This document shows positions 8,633-17,981 of a stretch of DNA of 50,928 bases, piece by piece (the first letter of the stretch is position 1; each line of letters begins with the position of its first letter). The translations under genes were made by a program, and so were the position numbers. This DNA is from UBA3496 sp964558115. Lineage in GTDB: Bacteria > UBA8248. Location of the stretch: NCBI GenBank assembly GCA_964558115.1, contig CAZLCI010000005.1, forward strand, positions 1 through 50,928, read 5' to 3'. The notes below the pieces were generated by a model. It had not been told where the DNA came from, made no database searches, and was given only the letters and a program-made list of their open reading frames with translations.

Positions 8633-8892
8633 TAGAAATCCTCCAGTAAAGGGTTTGCTACCATCTAAACCCGGGACAAATTACGAACACGGATTTGTTA
8701 AAAACATAAATATATTTTCTATGTTTTGATCTTATGTAAGCCATTAAGTTGAGTCAAGTATCTAAAATAACACCTAATTTCAGAAAATCCAGATAATAAA
8801 TATCTTTCGTAAATCCCCTAAATCGTTTAACATGCCTCAAAATATAATATGTTAATTTTGATATATAATTTCTAAACTTCGAGGACTGAAAG

Positions 8893-9687
8893 ATGCCAAA
8901 AATTCAGATCAATGATGTGGAGCTTTATTATGAAGAACACGGCAAAGGAACACCCGTAATTCTAATTCATGGTCTAGCTGGAGATTGCAGCGCGTGGAAC
9001 GCACAAATAGAAAGACTCAAACCTCACTTTAGAGTTATTCCCTATGATAACCGGGGTGCAGGTAGGAGTTCAGCTCCAGATTATCCATACACGACAAAAA
9101 AATTCGCCGAAGATACTATAGGGTTAATGGATGCACTTAATATTAACGAGCCTGCTCACATTATTGGAAGATCTATGGGTGGTGCCATAGCCCAAGAAAT
9201 TTCACTTGGTTATCCAGAACGCACACGAAGTATGATAATAACTGCATCATTTGGAAAGTTAGACAGATATGGATATCAAATTTTGCACAATATAAATGAA
9301 GTAGTAAAAAATCAGGGATATCCACTTGCGTCAAAAATTCAATCTTTGTGTTTTTTTCCACCTTCTTATTTTAATGAGAATGAAGAACAAATGCTAAAAT
9401 TCGAAGAAAGTTTAGCCATTACAGACAGACCTATTCATGGTTATACGAATTCAACCCATGCCTGCTTAAATCATGATGCCTTGGACAGATTATCGGAAGT
9501 GAAATGTCCTACTCTTGTTATGGCGGGGGGACAAGATGTCTTATGTTCAACAGATGCTTCTAGAGATATCGCAAAAAGAATTCCTAACTGTAAATTAAAG
9601 GTTTATGATGAAGCTAGTCATTTCTTCTTAATTCAATGCTTTGAAGAATCCATGAAAGATATAGAGGACTTTCTCTTAGCGAACTAA
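8893..9687 (+). CDS. Alpha/beta hydrolase
   Basis: A 264-residue cytosolic hydrolase with the full catalytic set: oxyanion motif HGLAG at 26-30, nucleophile elbow GRSMG with Ser94, likely acid Asp215 in AGGQDVL, and base His243 in EASHFF. The sequence DNRGAGRSS at about 52-60 is the usual strand-4 loop. It resembles 3-oxoadipate enol-lactonase or carboxylesterase-like members, but the substrate cannot be told from the motifs. GAGGA precedes the ATG at 8893. It is divergent from the ABC cluster, and its stop overlaps the stop of the convergent exporter gene by 4 bases. Confidence 0.88.
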   Translation: MPKIQINDVELYYEEHGKGTPVILIHGLAGDCSAWNAQIERLKPHFRVIPYDNRGAGRSSAPDYPYTTKKFAEDTIGLMDALNINEPAHIIGRSMGGAIAQEISLGYPERTRSMIITASFGKLDRYGYQILHNINEVVKNQGYPLASKIQSLCFFPPSYFNENEEQMLKFEESLAITDRPIHGYTNSTHACLNHDALDRLSEVKCPTLVMAGGQDVLCSTDASRDIAKRIPNCKLKVYDEASHFFLIQCFEESMKDIEDFLLAN

Positions 9688-10565
9688 ATTAATTTCATAA
9701 CAATCAAAATTCCACCCGAAACAATAAAAACGGTTCCAATTAAAATTGGAACCGTTACTCTTTCAACATCTTTAAGAAGAAGCCAACTCATAAAAAGAGC
9801 AAAAAAAGGAGCAGTCGCAGAAAGTGGAGAAACAATTGTTAAATCTCCATAAACAAGCGCAGTATAATGACTTAAAAATGCGAGAGTATTGATTAATCCA
9901 CTAACTCCATATAACCACCACGATCTACCCCAAGAGAGATCGGGTTTATTTTCTCTACTAGAAAATAAACTTAGGAACCAAAGAAAGAACAGTCCTGAAA
10001 TACTAGTAATTGTTATTCCAAGAATGGGGGAGGGAACAATGTCTACTCCTAATTTTCTAAAAATATTCGAAACTGAAAAACCGAGAACTGACATAATTGG
10101 CAGTAAAAGTGAAATTCTCTTCCACTCTATGTCCTTTTTAGTTTTCAAAGAAAGAGTAGCACCACCAATAACAACTAATAATGTTCCTAGCCAAATATAA
10201 GGTCCTGGTCTTTCTCCCAAAAATAAAAAAGCAAAAAAAGCAGAAAAAAGAGGATTCATCGAAAGCATTGGAGAAGCCCTTGAAACCCCCAACTGATGAA
10301 TAGCTCTAAACATAAACAGACGACCAAGAGAAGGACCGCTTAATCCACTCAGGGCAAATAGTAAAAAAGCTTTCGGATTCCACCAACTATCTTGCCATAA
10401 TAAAAAAGTTGCTAAACATAACCACGGAATATTTACAATTAGTCCAATAACTACCCCAGTAAATGCAGAGCCGTGATTTTGCGCTCTTCTGACTATAAGA
10501 CTAAAAGTCGCTGCACCAACTGCAGTAGTCAGAGCATAAAAAACAGATAACAAATTATCAGTCAC
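9684..10565 (-). CDS. EamA/DMT-family membrane transporter
   Basis: A 293-residue membrane protein with about ten hydrophobic segments in two repeated halves, the layout of EamA-domain drug/metabolite transporters. Each half has the conserved start pattern, near residue 10 and near residue 155 (GFSVSNIFRKLG). The segment GERPGPYIWLGTLLVVIGG is the end of the first repeat and LIGTVFIVSGG of the second. The start is GTG at 10563-10565, with no ATG nearby. Such proteins export amino acids or small metabolites across the inner membrane. The substrate is not evident. Confidence 0.85.
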   Translation of the reverse strand: MTDNLLSVFYALTTAVGAATFSLIVRRAQNHGSAFTGVVIGLIVNIPWLCLATFLLWQDSWWNPKAFLLFALSGLSGPSLGRLFMFRAIHQLGVSRASPMLSMNPLFSAFFAFLFLGERPGPYIWLGTLLVVIGGATLSLKTKKDIEWKRISLLLPIMSVLGFSVSNIFRKLGVDIVPSPILGITITSISGLFFLWFLSLFSSRENKPDLSWGRSWWLYGVSGLINTLAFLSHYTALVYGDLTIVSPLSATAPFFALFMSWLLLKDVERVTVPILIGTVFIVSGGILIVMKLI

Positions 10566-10642
10566 AGGATTCTTTCTTTCTTTCGAGAAAAAATATCAAC
10601 TCTATTTGGAAATAACAGGAAATACAGTCAGAACTTATTATG

Positions 10643-12694
10643 CTATAGACTTACATCACAAGGGGAAAAATTAAAAAATGTCATTACAAATGTACCACGA
10701 CCTTGAGTTAAAGAACGAAGAACTGTTGTGAATCCAAACATCTGTCTTAGTGGTACAGTCACTTCTATAATTTTAAAGTTGTCTTCACCTGGACCATCCT
10801 TTATATCAGAAACATTTCCATTTCTTGTGTTTAATTCACTAATCACACCACCTAAATGTTCTTCTAAAATTGAAACTTCTACTTGCATAATTGGCTCAAG
10901 AAGTTGTCCAGATGCATTATTGCATACATTATTAAAACAAACAGATGCAGCTGCAGAAAAAGCAAATTCACTACTCTTTTCTGGAATATATTCCATATCG
11001 AGAATATCAACCTTTATATCAATTAATGGATATCCTGCGAGTATTCCGCCTGAACATGAAGACCTTATAGCCTCTTCGGTTACATTAATAATGCTTTCTG
11101 GAATCAAAGAAACATCATTTTCAAAATTGATTTGAATACCTTTTCCAGGAGTTGGCGAAACTCTCATATGTAATTTAGCGTATTGTGTTTTTCCACCGAT
11201 AATTTTATCAAATAAATATTTATCATCTGCAATGCTACAAAGAGTTTCTCTAAAAACTACCCTCGGTTCCCCAACTCGTATTTCAAGATCAAATTCATCA
11301 ATTAATCTTCTAGTTAGGACATCTAAATGCAATTCCCCCATTCCACTCATAACTATCTGACCAGATTCGTTTTCTAATTCAACAATAAAAGTTGGATCCT
11401 CCAACATTAATTTCTTAAGAGATTCCTGAAGTTTCTCTAAATCAATAGTCTCTTTTGGTTCAACTGCCATTGAAATAACAGGTTCAGGAGGTGAAATAGA
11501 TTCAAAAGAAATAGGAGCATTTAAATCGCAAAGGGTATCTCCTGTGAGAGTTTCTTTTAGTCCTAAAACTGCAATAATATCACCAGGACCAATTTTCTCT
11601 ACTCTCTCTCGTTTGTCTGAATACATTCGAAAAATTCTAGAAAATCTTTCTTTCTTTCTTCTTGTCGGATTCCATACTAGATCACCAACTTTTGCTTTAC
11701 CGCTATACACACGAATAAAACTAAGGCGACGATTTTCGTGCAAAGCAACTTTAAAAACTAATGCAGAGAAAGGTTCTTCAATAGAAGATAAGCGAACTGC
11801 TTCTGATAATTCGCTTTCTTCTGGAACAATACCTACAACGGGGGGTGTTTCTTCTGGTGATGGGAGGAATTTTATAATCCCATCCAATAGTGGCTGAATT
11901 CCTAAACTCTTGAGTGAGGATCCTACAAAAACAGGAACTACCTCATTGGCGATCACTCCTTTTTTAATCGCTTCTTCTATTAAATGATTTTCAACATCTT
12001 TTCCTTCAAGAAAATTTTCTAAAATAATCTCATTATAATCTGACGCAACTTCAGTTATTTCGTTCCTTAATTCGAAAACTTTTTCTTTAAATTTTTCATT
12101 AATTGGCTCGAATTTAATTTGCTGAATATCATTTTTCTCCCAAGAGACAATCTGATTATTAAGAATGTCTATTTGGCCCTCAAACTCATCTGCTTCTCCA
12201 TTCGGGAATTGCATTAAAACAAAATTTTTCGAAAATTTTTGTTTTATCATTTCTAATGTTCTTAAAAAATTAGCTCCAATTCTATCTATCTTGTTTATAT
12301 ATACAATTCGAGGCACTTTAAATTTATCTGCTTGAGACCAAACAGTTTCACTCTGTGCTTCTACGCCTTCAACACAACTAAAAATCGCAATGGCACCATC
12401 TAGAACTCGCAAACTCCTTTCAACCTCAACAGTAAAATCAACATGTCCCGGGGTATCAATAATATTAATTTCATAACCGGTCCAAAGACACGAAATTGCG
12501 GCAGAAGTAATTGAGATTCCACGTTCTTTTTCTTGAATCATCCAATCGGTAGTCGCTGTACCTTCATCAACTTTACCAATCCTATGAACAGCGCCAGAAC
12601 AATACAACATTCGCTCTGTTGTCGTAGTTTTTCCTGCATCAATATGAGAAATAATTCCTATGTTTCTTCTATGCGATAAAATCGGTCTATTCAT
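10643..12694 (-). CDS. Second-type elongation factor G (EF-G2-like translational GTPase)
   Basis: The 683-residue protein has a complete EF-G architecture. G1 is HIDAGKTTTTE at about residues 17-27, G3 is DTPGHVD and G4 is NKID. Domain II, III, IV and V segments follow, with the domain IV end and the FGFTTVLRS segment near the C-terminus. It is isolated here: no rpsL, rpsG or tuf lie beside it, unlike the canonical fusA of the str operon. This suggests a paralogue, possibly specialised in ribosome recycling, as known for mitochondrial EF-G2 and some spirochaete EF-Gs. Whether it is the sole EF-G of this organism cannot be known from the window. Confidence 0.85.
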   Translation of the reverse strand: MNRPILSHRRNIGIISHIDAGKTTTTERMLYCSGAVHRIGKVDEGTATTDWMIQEKERGISITSAAISCLWTGYEINIIDTPGHVDFTVEVERSLRVLDGAIAIFSCVEGVEAQSETVWSQADKFKVPRIVYINKIDRIGANFLRTLEMIKQKFSKNFVLMQFPNGEADEFEGQIDILNNQIVSWEKNDIQQIKFEPINEKFKEKVFELRNEITEVASDYNEIILENFLEGKDVENHLIEEAIKKGVIANEVVPVFVGSSLKSLGIQPLLDGIIKFLPSPEETPPVVGIVPEESELSEAVRLSSIEEPFSALVFKVALHENRRLSFIRVYSGKAKVGDLVWNPTRRKKERFSRIFRMYSDKRERVEKIGPGDIIAVLGLKETLTGDTLCDLNAPISFESISPPEPVISMAVEPKETIDLEKLQESLKKLMLEDPTFIVELENESGQIVMSGMGELHLDVLTRRLIDEFDLEIRVGEPRVVFRETLCSIADDKYLFDKIIGGKTQYAKLHMRVSPTPGKGIQINFENDVSLIPESIINVTEEAIRSSCSGGILAGYPLIDIKVDILDMEYIPEKSSEFAFSAAASVCFNNVCNNASGQLLEPIMQVEVSILEEHLGGVISELNTRNGNVSDIKDGPGEDNFKIIEVTVPLRQMFGFTTVLRSLTQGRGTFVMTFFNFSPCDVSL

Positions 12695-12839
12695 AAATAA
12701 AGGAATCCAAAAAAATCAATTTTCCGAAGAATAAAAAATTTTATACAATTAAATCGATATAATAATTTGCTTAATAATTGATAGTATCAGATAAAATAAA
12801 AAAAATTATACTCTTTATATTTAACAAGGATTATATTTA

Positions 12840-13694
12840 TTGTTTATGTACAACAAGAAATTTATCTTTCTTATATCTGCATCTTTTCTGTTTCTTGTAA
12901 ACTGTAGTTACACTAGTTTTCAAACAGCGATATCCGAAAATCAAACTATTAAAGATTGGTTTTTAAGTACAAAATATGGAGTAGTAGAGGCTTCTATTAC
13001 TTGGCCCTCTGACAACGACTCTTATCCATCCCTTTTGATCATTCAGTCTTCTGATGAAAACAACCAAAAAAACACAAAAGAATTACTCTCATTAATAGGT
13101 TATCCGATTATTGCTATGAGCATTTCTCTTCCTGGCATTGGAAATTCTACAGGTCCTCATGATTTTGGAGGGAAAAAAAGTGTGGAATCCATTAAAAAAG
13201 CTATTCATTATTTATCTGAAATTAATAACAATGGAAATAAATCTATTTTCATTTATGCGAATGGATTTGGAGCTAATGCCGCTATTATCGCCACTAGAAA
13301 AGTTTCTGACGTTAAACTGCTTATTTTAGAAAACGGGCTTTTCGAGCCTCGAAAAGTCATAAAAAAAAGTCCTCAAAATCTAAAAATCAGACTAAAAGAC
13401 TTTCTGTCAGACAAAAACTATAAAGCAAATTTTCGTTCTTCCTTATATGAAATAGAGAAAAATGAAATCCCTATTATTATTATAAGAAATATTAGAGGAA
13501 AGGATTACGAGTTAGAACAACATAATGAAATTATTAAATTCCTTAAACTCAAAAACAAGAAATACAAAATATTAGATATCAGTGAAAAAAATAAAAGTTT
13601 GTTTTTTCAGAAATTAATTATCAAAAAAAGAGTTGTCCCGATAATAGAAAAATACTTCAAAAAAACTAATTCAGGAAAGATATTAAACGGTTAA
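12840..13694 (+). CDS. Lipoprotein with degenerate alpha/beta-hydrolase fold
   Basis: The 284-residue product has a hydrophobic signal and a lipobox ending LFLVNC near Cys22, so it is probably membrane-anchored in the periplasm. The body looks like the first half of an S9/BAAT-type alpha/beta hydrolase: GIGNSTGPHDFGG corresponds to the RGYGxSxG loop and YANGFGANAA to the nucleophile elbow. There the catalytic Ser position of GxSxG is Gly, so esterase activity is unlikely. AAGGA at 12826-12830 lies 9 bases before the TTG at 12840, which favours that start over ATG 12846. Its 3' end overlaps the M48 protease gene end by 29 bases. Confidence 0.65.
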   Translation: MFMYNKKFIFLISASFLFLVNCSYTSFQTAISENQTIKDWFLSTKYGVVEASITWPSDNDSYPSLLIIQSSDENNQKNTKELLSLIGYPIIAMSISLPGIGNSTGPHDFGGKKSVESIKKAIHYLSEINNNGNKSIFIYANGFGANAAIIATRKVSDVKLLILENGLFEPRKVIKKSPQNLKIRLKDFLSDKNYKANFRSSLYEIEKNEIPIIIIRNIRGKDYELEQHNEIIKFLKLKNKKYKILDISEKNKSLFFQKLIIKKRVVPIIEKYFKKTNSGKILNG

Positions 13695-14787
13695 TTCTTT
13701 CTGAAAAAGGAGGATGGGTATAAAAGAAAAATTTTGAAAATAATGATGGGCTTGGATCGCAATAGTTTCTAACACAAAGTTTTTTTAAAATAGTGATTAA
13801 ATTCTTTGGTTTCGTTACATGCTTAAATGCAAATAAATCACAAGCAAATTCGATCTCTCTAGAAACTCTCAACAAAATTGGTGAAATAAAGAAATTCAAA
13901 ACGGAAAAAAACACTAGGAAAATTCCGATAGTGTTTGCAGAAGAAATATTTAGTCCATTGCTATAAAAGTAAAAGAGTTCCGTACTTAACAAAAACTTAA
14001 AAAAATAAATAACCACCACAAAACTTATTATCTTATATATACATAAAAATAGATTGTGTGAATAAAACTGATGTGCAAGTTCATGAGCTACAATACATTC
14101 AATTTCTTCTGGATTATATTCTAGTATATTTTCAGTAATCACTATTTTACGAGTAGGACCAAATCCACAAACGAATGCATTCGCATAATCTCCATGCTTT
14201 TTAGCCTTCATGACCCAAATATGATTTTGTCCTTTAAATCCAACTTTTTTCTTCAAATTTAACAATAAATTTTCAATTTTCGTATCAGACAATTTTTCAA
14301 AATTGAAAAACAAAGGAGCAATTACAGTTTGTCCAAATAAAAAAATAAAAATAAAAATACAAGAAATCAAAATTGAAAAATATAACCACCAATAATCAGG
14401 ATTTTTTTGGATACAGACTAAAAGAACTCCACTTGAAAGTGAGCCAAAAAATAATACTAAAAGAAAAGACTTAATCTGATTAGTTATCCAAAGAAAAAAA
14501 GTTTCATTAGAAAGACCAATTTTTCTAGGTAACTTAAAGCTTTGTTTAATTTCAAAAGGCAAACTTAAAAAAGTTCTCAAAACAAAATATATTGCAAAAT
14601 AACATACTCCAGAAAAAAAAGGACCAAGTTCAAAAACATTTTCATCCTGTTTAAGAAAAAAAAGAACAAAAAGAAAAGTATAAAAAAATAAAAATAAGGA
14701 TGAGACCACAGTCAAAAACGTTTTCTGTTTTTGATATTTTTGGGCCAAAATTAATTTTTCACTTTGTTCATATATTTTATTTTCCAT
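13666..14787 (-). CDS. M48 family zinc metalloprotease (Ste24/CAAX-protease-like)
   Basis: From ATG 14787 the protein is 373 residues, with about five or six hydrophobic segments. The zinc site HELAH is at 235-239, preceded by FGPTRKIVITENIL, and a downstream EIEFACD supplies the third ligand Glu. The upstream block containing VIAPLFFNFEKL matches the Ste24 sub-type (M48A). Such enzymes degrade or process inner-membrane proteins with the active site on the cytosolic or intramembrane side. AGGAAAG lies 7 bases before 14787. A longer frame opening at 14913 has no ribosome binding site and would abut the divergent gene, so the shorter start is chosen. Confidence 0.82.
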   Translation of the reverse strand: MENKIYEQSEKLILAQKYQKQKTFLTVVSSLFLFFYTFLFVLFFLKQDENVFELGPFFSGVCYFAIYFVLRTFLSLPFEIKQSFKLPRKIGLSNETFFLWITNQIKSFLLVLFFGSLSSGVLLVCIQKNPDYWWLYFSILISCIFIFIFLFGQTVIAPLFFNFEKLSDTKIENLLLNLKKKVGFKGQNHIWVMKAKKHGDYANAFVCGFGPTRKIVITENILEYNPEEIECIVAHELAHQFYSHNLFLCIYKIISFVVVIYFFKFLLSTELFYFYSNGLNISSANTIGIFLVFFSVLNFFISPILLRVSREIEFACDLFAFKHVTKPKNLITILKKLCVRNYCDPSPSLFSKFFFYTHPPFSERINRLISFLN

Positions 14788-14921
14788 CTTTAAACTTTCC
14801 TGAAGAGTTAATACAAAAGAAAAAATATTTACAAAAGAATCTGCAAACTTCCAATTAACAAATTTAATATATAATATTATCGAATATGAAATGAAAAAAT
14901 TAATTAATACCATTTATAAAT

Positions 14922-15707
14922 ATGATAAATAAAATTGCTAAAGTTACAGTTCTAGGTTGTGGAACCTCAACAGGCGTACCTGCCATAGGTTGTGATGACC
15001 CCGTTTGCCTTTCAGACAATCCGCGTAATAAGAGATTACGACCAAGTATTGTAATACAAACAGAGGAATCTACTCTTCTTGTAGATACAAGCCCTGACTT
15101 AAGACAACAGGCTTTAGTACATAGTCTAAAGAAGATTGACGCAGTTATATATACACATTTCCACGCAGACCATACATTTGGGATAGATGACTTAAGAGTT
15201 TTCAATATGATTATGAAAAAAACTATCCCTTGCTATGCATTTAACAATACGCTCAAAGTTCTTAGACAAAATTTTGAATATATCTTCGGTGAAAATAACA
15301 AACACAAAGGATTCAAACCTCGTCTAACTTTAAATCAAATTAACGATGAAATCTTTGAAGCTGCAAATTTCAGAATACTACCAATCGAACTAGATCATGC
15401 AGGAACAAAAGTTATGGGAATACGAATAGGTGATTTTGTATATGCAACTGATTGCAGTAGCATCTCTGAATCTTCTTTAGAAAAAATGCGAGGTGTCAAA
15501 ACTCTGATTATTGATGCTCTTCGCCATAGACCTCATCCATCTCATCTTACGGTAGATCAAGCTGTTGAAATCTCAGGATTTCTTTCTCCTGAAAAAACCT
15601 ATTTTACTCATACTAATTATGAACTTGAATATGAAGAGACCAATAAAAATCTTCCCGATAATATAAAAATGGCTTACGATGGTCTTTGTTTCGAGATTAA
15701 TCTTTAG
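14922..15707 (+). CDS. MBL-fold metallohydrolase, PhnP-like
   Basis: The 261-residue protein carries the metallo-beta-lactamase metal motif THFHADH at residues 78-84, with His79, His81, Asp83 and His84. The start, VTVLGCGTSTGVPAIGC followed by Asp-Asp-Pro-Val-Cys, is the hallmark of PhnP-type phosphodiesterases, as is RLRPSIVIQT near 38-47. PhnP itself hydrolyses cyclic phosphodiesters (for example 5-phosphoribosyl 1,2-cyclic phosphate), and many stand-alone relatives are found away from phn genes. No phosphonate genes are visible here, so a general cyclic-phosphodiester repair role is more likely. It overlaps the convergent membrane-protein gene by 11 bases. Confidence 0.85.
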   Translation: MINKIAKVTVLGCGTSTGVPAIGCDDPVCLSDNPRNKRLRPSIVIQTEESTLLVDTSPDLRQQALVHSLKKIDAVIYTHFHADHTFGIDDLRVFNMIMKKTIPCYAFNNTLKVLRQNFEYIFGENNKHKGFKPRLTLNQINDEIFEAANFRILPIELDHAGTKVMGIRIGDFVYATDCSSISESSLEKMRGVKTLIIDALRHRPHPSHLTVDQAVEISGFLSPEKTYFTHTNYELEYEETNKNLPDNIKMAYDGLCFEINL

Positions 15708-16491
15708 TAACTTCAAACTTTTCCTCTAATAAGTCAAAGAAAAGAGAATACCCCGCATAACAGTATGGAACAAAAAGAACTGATATTAAGTTATGTACGA
15801 TGATTTTTGAGAAAAAAGAAGAGCCAATAATTGAAAAGAGTAAGAACGACAAGAAAATAGTAAAAATATGATAAATGACAACAAGTTTAAAAATTTTAAT
15901 TTCAGAATTCTTAGATAAAAGTGTTGCTTGTTGAAAAGAATTCTTCAGATTTGTCTGCTTTAACAATACGTAAAATGTACAAAAATAAAATCGTATAAAA
16001 AGTACGACCGCAGCAAAAATACATAAAGAGAATGCAAGAAGTACAGTAAAAACGTTGTTTCCCAAAAAAGAAACTAAAAGAACATTAATAAAAAAAAGTA
16101 CTAAAGCGAGAAAAATTTGCAATCCAAAAGAAAAGACAAAATCAACTAAGATAACCTTTTTAAGACAATTAAAACTTAACGAGAAATCCCAGAAAATTTC
16201 CTCTCCTTTCCTTTGCAATTCTAATCTTAGAATTACAAGTATAAATATAAAAACCGAAGCTGCTCTTAAAATCACTTGAGAAAAAAGCCATTTTAAGGCT
16301 AAAAAAAGAGAAAAATCCGGTATGTCTCTAAAAATAGATTTAAGATCTGGCTGAATGGAAAATGCTACTATTGTTATTGGTAAAGTTATAGAAACTACTA
16401 CCAATGTAGTCTGATTAAAACTATCAAAAAATGCATTCACTCCAAATTTAAAATAATGTAGAATCTGATTTGTGTCTTTGTGATCTTGCAT
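15697..16491 (-). CDS. Integral membrane protein of unknown function
   Basis: The 264-residue protein has about six long hydrophobic segments rich in Phe, Leu, Ile and Val and almost no polar motifs. A short charged N-terminus (MQDHKDTNQ) and a charged C-terminus (LLEEKFEVTKD) suggest that both ends are cytosolic. I do not recognise the family. The layout somewhat recalls membrane domains annotated as 'glycerophosphodiester phosphodiesterase membrane domain', but no catalytic residue is seen. It is divergent from mlaE with 177 bases between them. Confidence 0.6.
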   Translation of the reverse strand: MQDHKDTNQILHYFKFGVNAFFDSFNQTTLVVVSITLPITIVAFSIQPDLKSIFRDIPDFSLFLALKWLFSQVILRAASVFIFILVILRLELQRKGEEIFWDFSLSFNCLKKVILVDFVFSFGLQIFLALVLFFINVLLVSFLGNNVFTVLLAFSLCIFAAVVLFIRFYFCTFYVLLKQTNLKNSFQQATLLSKNSEIKIFKLVVIYHIFTIFLSFLLFSIIGSSFFSKIIVHNLISVLFVPYCYAGYSLFFDLLEEKFEVTKD

Positions 16492-16668
16492 ATAATCCCT
16501 TCTTCATAGCTCTTTTAAAAAACTCATAAGTAAGATTTACAAAGTTGCTCTTAAACGTATTACAAAGATACACTAGTGTATGTTTTTTTTCAGCCTCATT
16601 TTTATTTTCTAGGATTTTAAAATATCTGAATTTTCTTTTTTCGCAACTATTTCGAGACTAAAATAGGA

Positions 16669-17460
16669 TTGAAAATAAATTTGCAACTAATTAATCTAAT
16701 AGAAAAAATAGGCAACAAATCGATTTATGTCATTGAAAAAACTGGCAATTCAGTCATTTTTCTTTTTTTGGTGATTTCGTTTTTATTTCGTTCAAAATTT
16801 AAGACACGGCTTTTTATCAAACAAATTTATGACATTGGATTCGGTTCAGTTTTAATTGTTATGCTAACAGGGCTTTTTACCGGAATGGTACTAGCACTTC
16901 AGGGATTTTATACGCTCCAAAAATTTGGTTCTGAGAGTCTATTAGGCCCTGCAGTTGCGCTTAGCCTTATAAGAGAATTAGGACCGGTTCTTACTGCTCT
17001 AGTTGTTACTGGAAGAGCTGGTTCTGCGATGGCAGCAGAGATTGGTATAATGGTAATTACAGAGCAAGTTGATGCTTTGAAAAGTATGGCGGTGGAACCC
17101 CTGAAACAACTAGTCTTACCAAGAATTCTGTCTGGAGTCTTAGTTTTTCCACTTCTTACTGCAATGTTTAATTTAGTTGGTATTTTTGGTGGATACTTAG
17201 TTGGAGTAAAGTTACTGGGATTGAATTCGGGAGTTTATTTTGGAGAAATGGCATCAAAAGTTGAAATGAGTGATTTGATGGGTGGGTTTTGGAAATCTCT
17301 TGTATTTGGACTTTTAGTAGTATGGATTTGCACCTATAAAGGTTATAACTGTGGGCACGGAGCCGAGGGAGTGAGCAAAGCAACAACTTCTGCAGTTGTA
17401 ATGTCATCTGTGATTATTTTAATTAGTGATTATTTTTTAACCTCAATGTTTTTCCGTTAA
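16669..17460 (+). CDS. mlaE: MlaE-type phospholipid ABC transporter permease
   Basis: A 263-residue inner-membrane permease of the MlaE/Ttg2B family, which moves phospholipids between inner membrane and periplasm to keep outer-membrane asymmetry. The family core is clear at about residues 103-135: LIRELGPVLTALVVTGRAG followed by SAMAAEIGIM and EQVDALKSMAV. About five membrane segments are present. The start is uncertain: TTG 16669 has AGGA directly against it, while TTG 16681 would have that sequence 12 bases upstream. mlaD and mlaC follow on the same strand. No mlaF ATPase gene is adjacent. Confidence 0.9.
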   Translation: MKINLQLINLIEKIGNKSIYVIEKTGNSVIFLFLVISFLFRSKFKTRLFIKQIYDIGFGSVLIVMLTGLFTGMVLALQGFYTLQKFGSESLLGPAVALSLIRELGPVLTALVVTGRAGSAMAAEIGIMVITEQVDALKSMAVEPLKQLVLPRILSGVLVFPLLTAMFNLVGIFGGYLVGVKLLGLNSGVYFGEMASKVEMSDLMGGFWKSLVFGLLVVWICTYKGYNCGHGAEGVSKATTSAVVMSSVIILISDYFLTSMFFR

Positions 17461-17479
17461 TCAGTCAAGGGGGTTTAAA

Positions 17480-17923
17480 TTGAAACAACGTAAAATCGAT
17501 TTGTCTGTCGGAGTATTTTTAATGATTGGAATAGCGTCCCTGGTCTACCTTTCTGTACATCTAGGAGAACTGGATTTTTTCGTTTCTGACACCTACGTGG
17601 TCAAAGCAAAGTTTGAAAGTGTTACTGGTCTAAGAAATGGTGCTTCCATAGAAATGTCTGGAGTACCAATAGGCAAAATATCAAAAATAGAACTTAAAGA
17701 TGAAGAAGCTCTTGTAACCTTGAAGTTAGACAAATCAATCAAGCTTTCTGAAGACGCAATAGCTTCGATAAGAACAAAAGGAATTTTAGGTGCGAAATAT
17801 TTAAGTATCAGTCAAGGTGGCGCAGAAAAAAGAATCAATGCGGGAGGAATTATAAGAGAAACTGAACCTCCTCTTGATTTTGAAAAACTAATTGGAAAAT
17901 TCATTTTTGGAAAAGTTAAATAA
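17480..17923 (+). CDS. mlaD: MlaD-type MCE-domain lipid-binding protein
   Basis: The 147-residue protein has a short cytosolic start, one transmembrane helix at about 10-28, and a single MCE domain (about 38-117) with the conserved AKFESVTGLRNGASIEMSGV region and a GILGAKYLSI end. MlaD forms a periplasmic hexamer on MlaE and passes lipid to MlaC. A strong AAGGGGG sequence precedes the TTG start at 17480, which decides that non-ATG start. It is 19 bases after mlaE. The length matches the short Mla type and not the longer actinobacterial MCE proteins. Confidence 0.92.
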   Translation: MKQRKIDLSVGVFLMIGIASLVYLSVHLGELDFFVSDTYVVKAKFESVTGLRNGASIEMSGVPIGKISKIELKDEEALVTLKLDKSIKLSEDAIASIRTKGILGAKYLSISQGGAEKRINAGGIIRETEPPLDFEKLIGKFIFGKVK

Positions 17924-17981
17924 CTTATATAATTTATTAGTATCTTGTAGATTATTTTCATAGAAGAATTAAAAGGCCGAA

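Noticed and set aside
14788..14913. N-terminal extension of the M48 protease to 14913
   Set aside because: No ribosome binding site at 14913, whereas AGGAAAG precedes ATG 14787.
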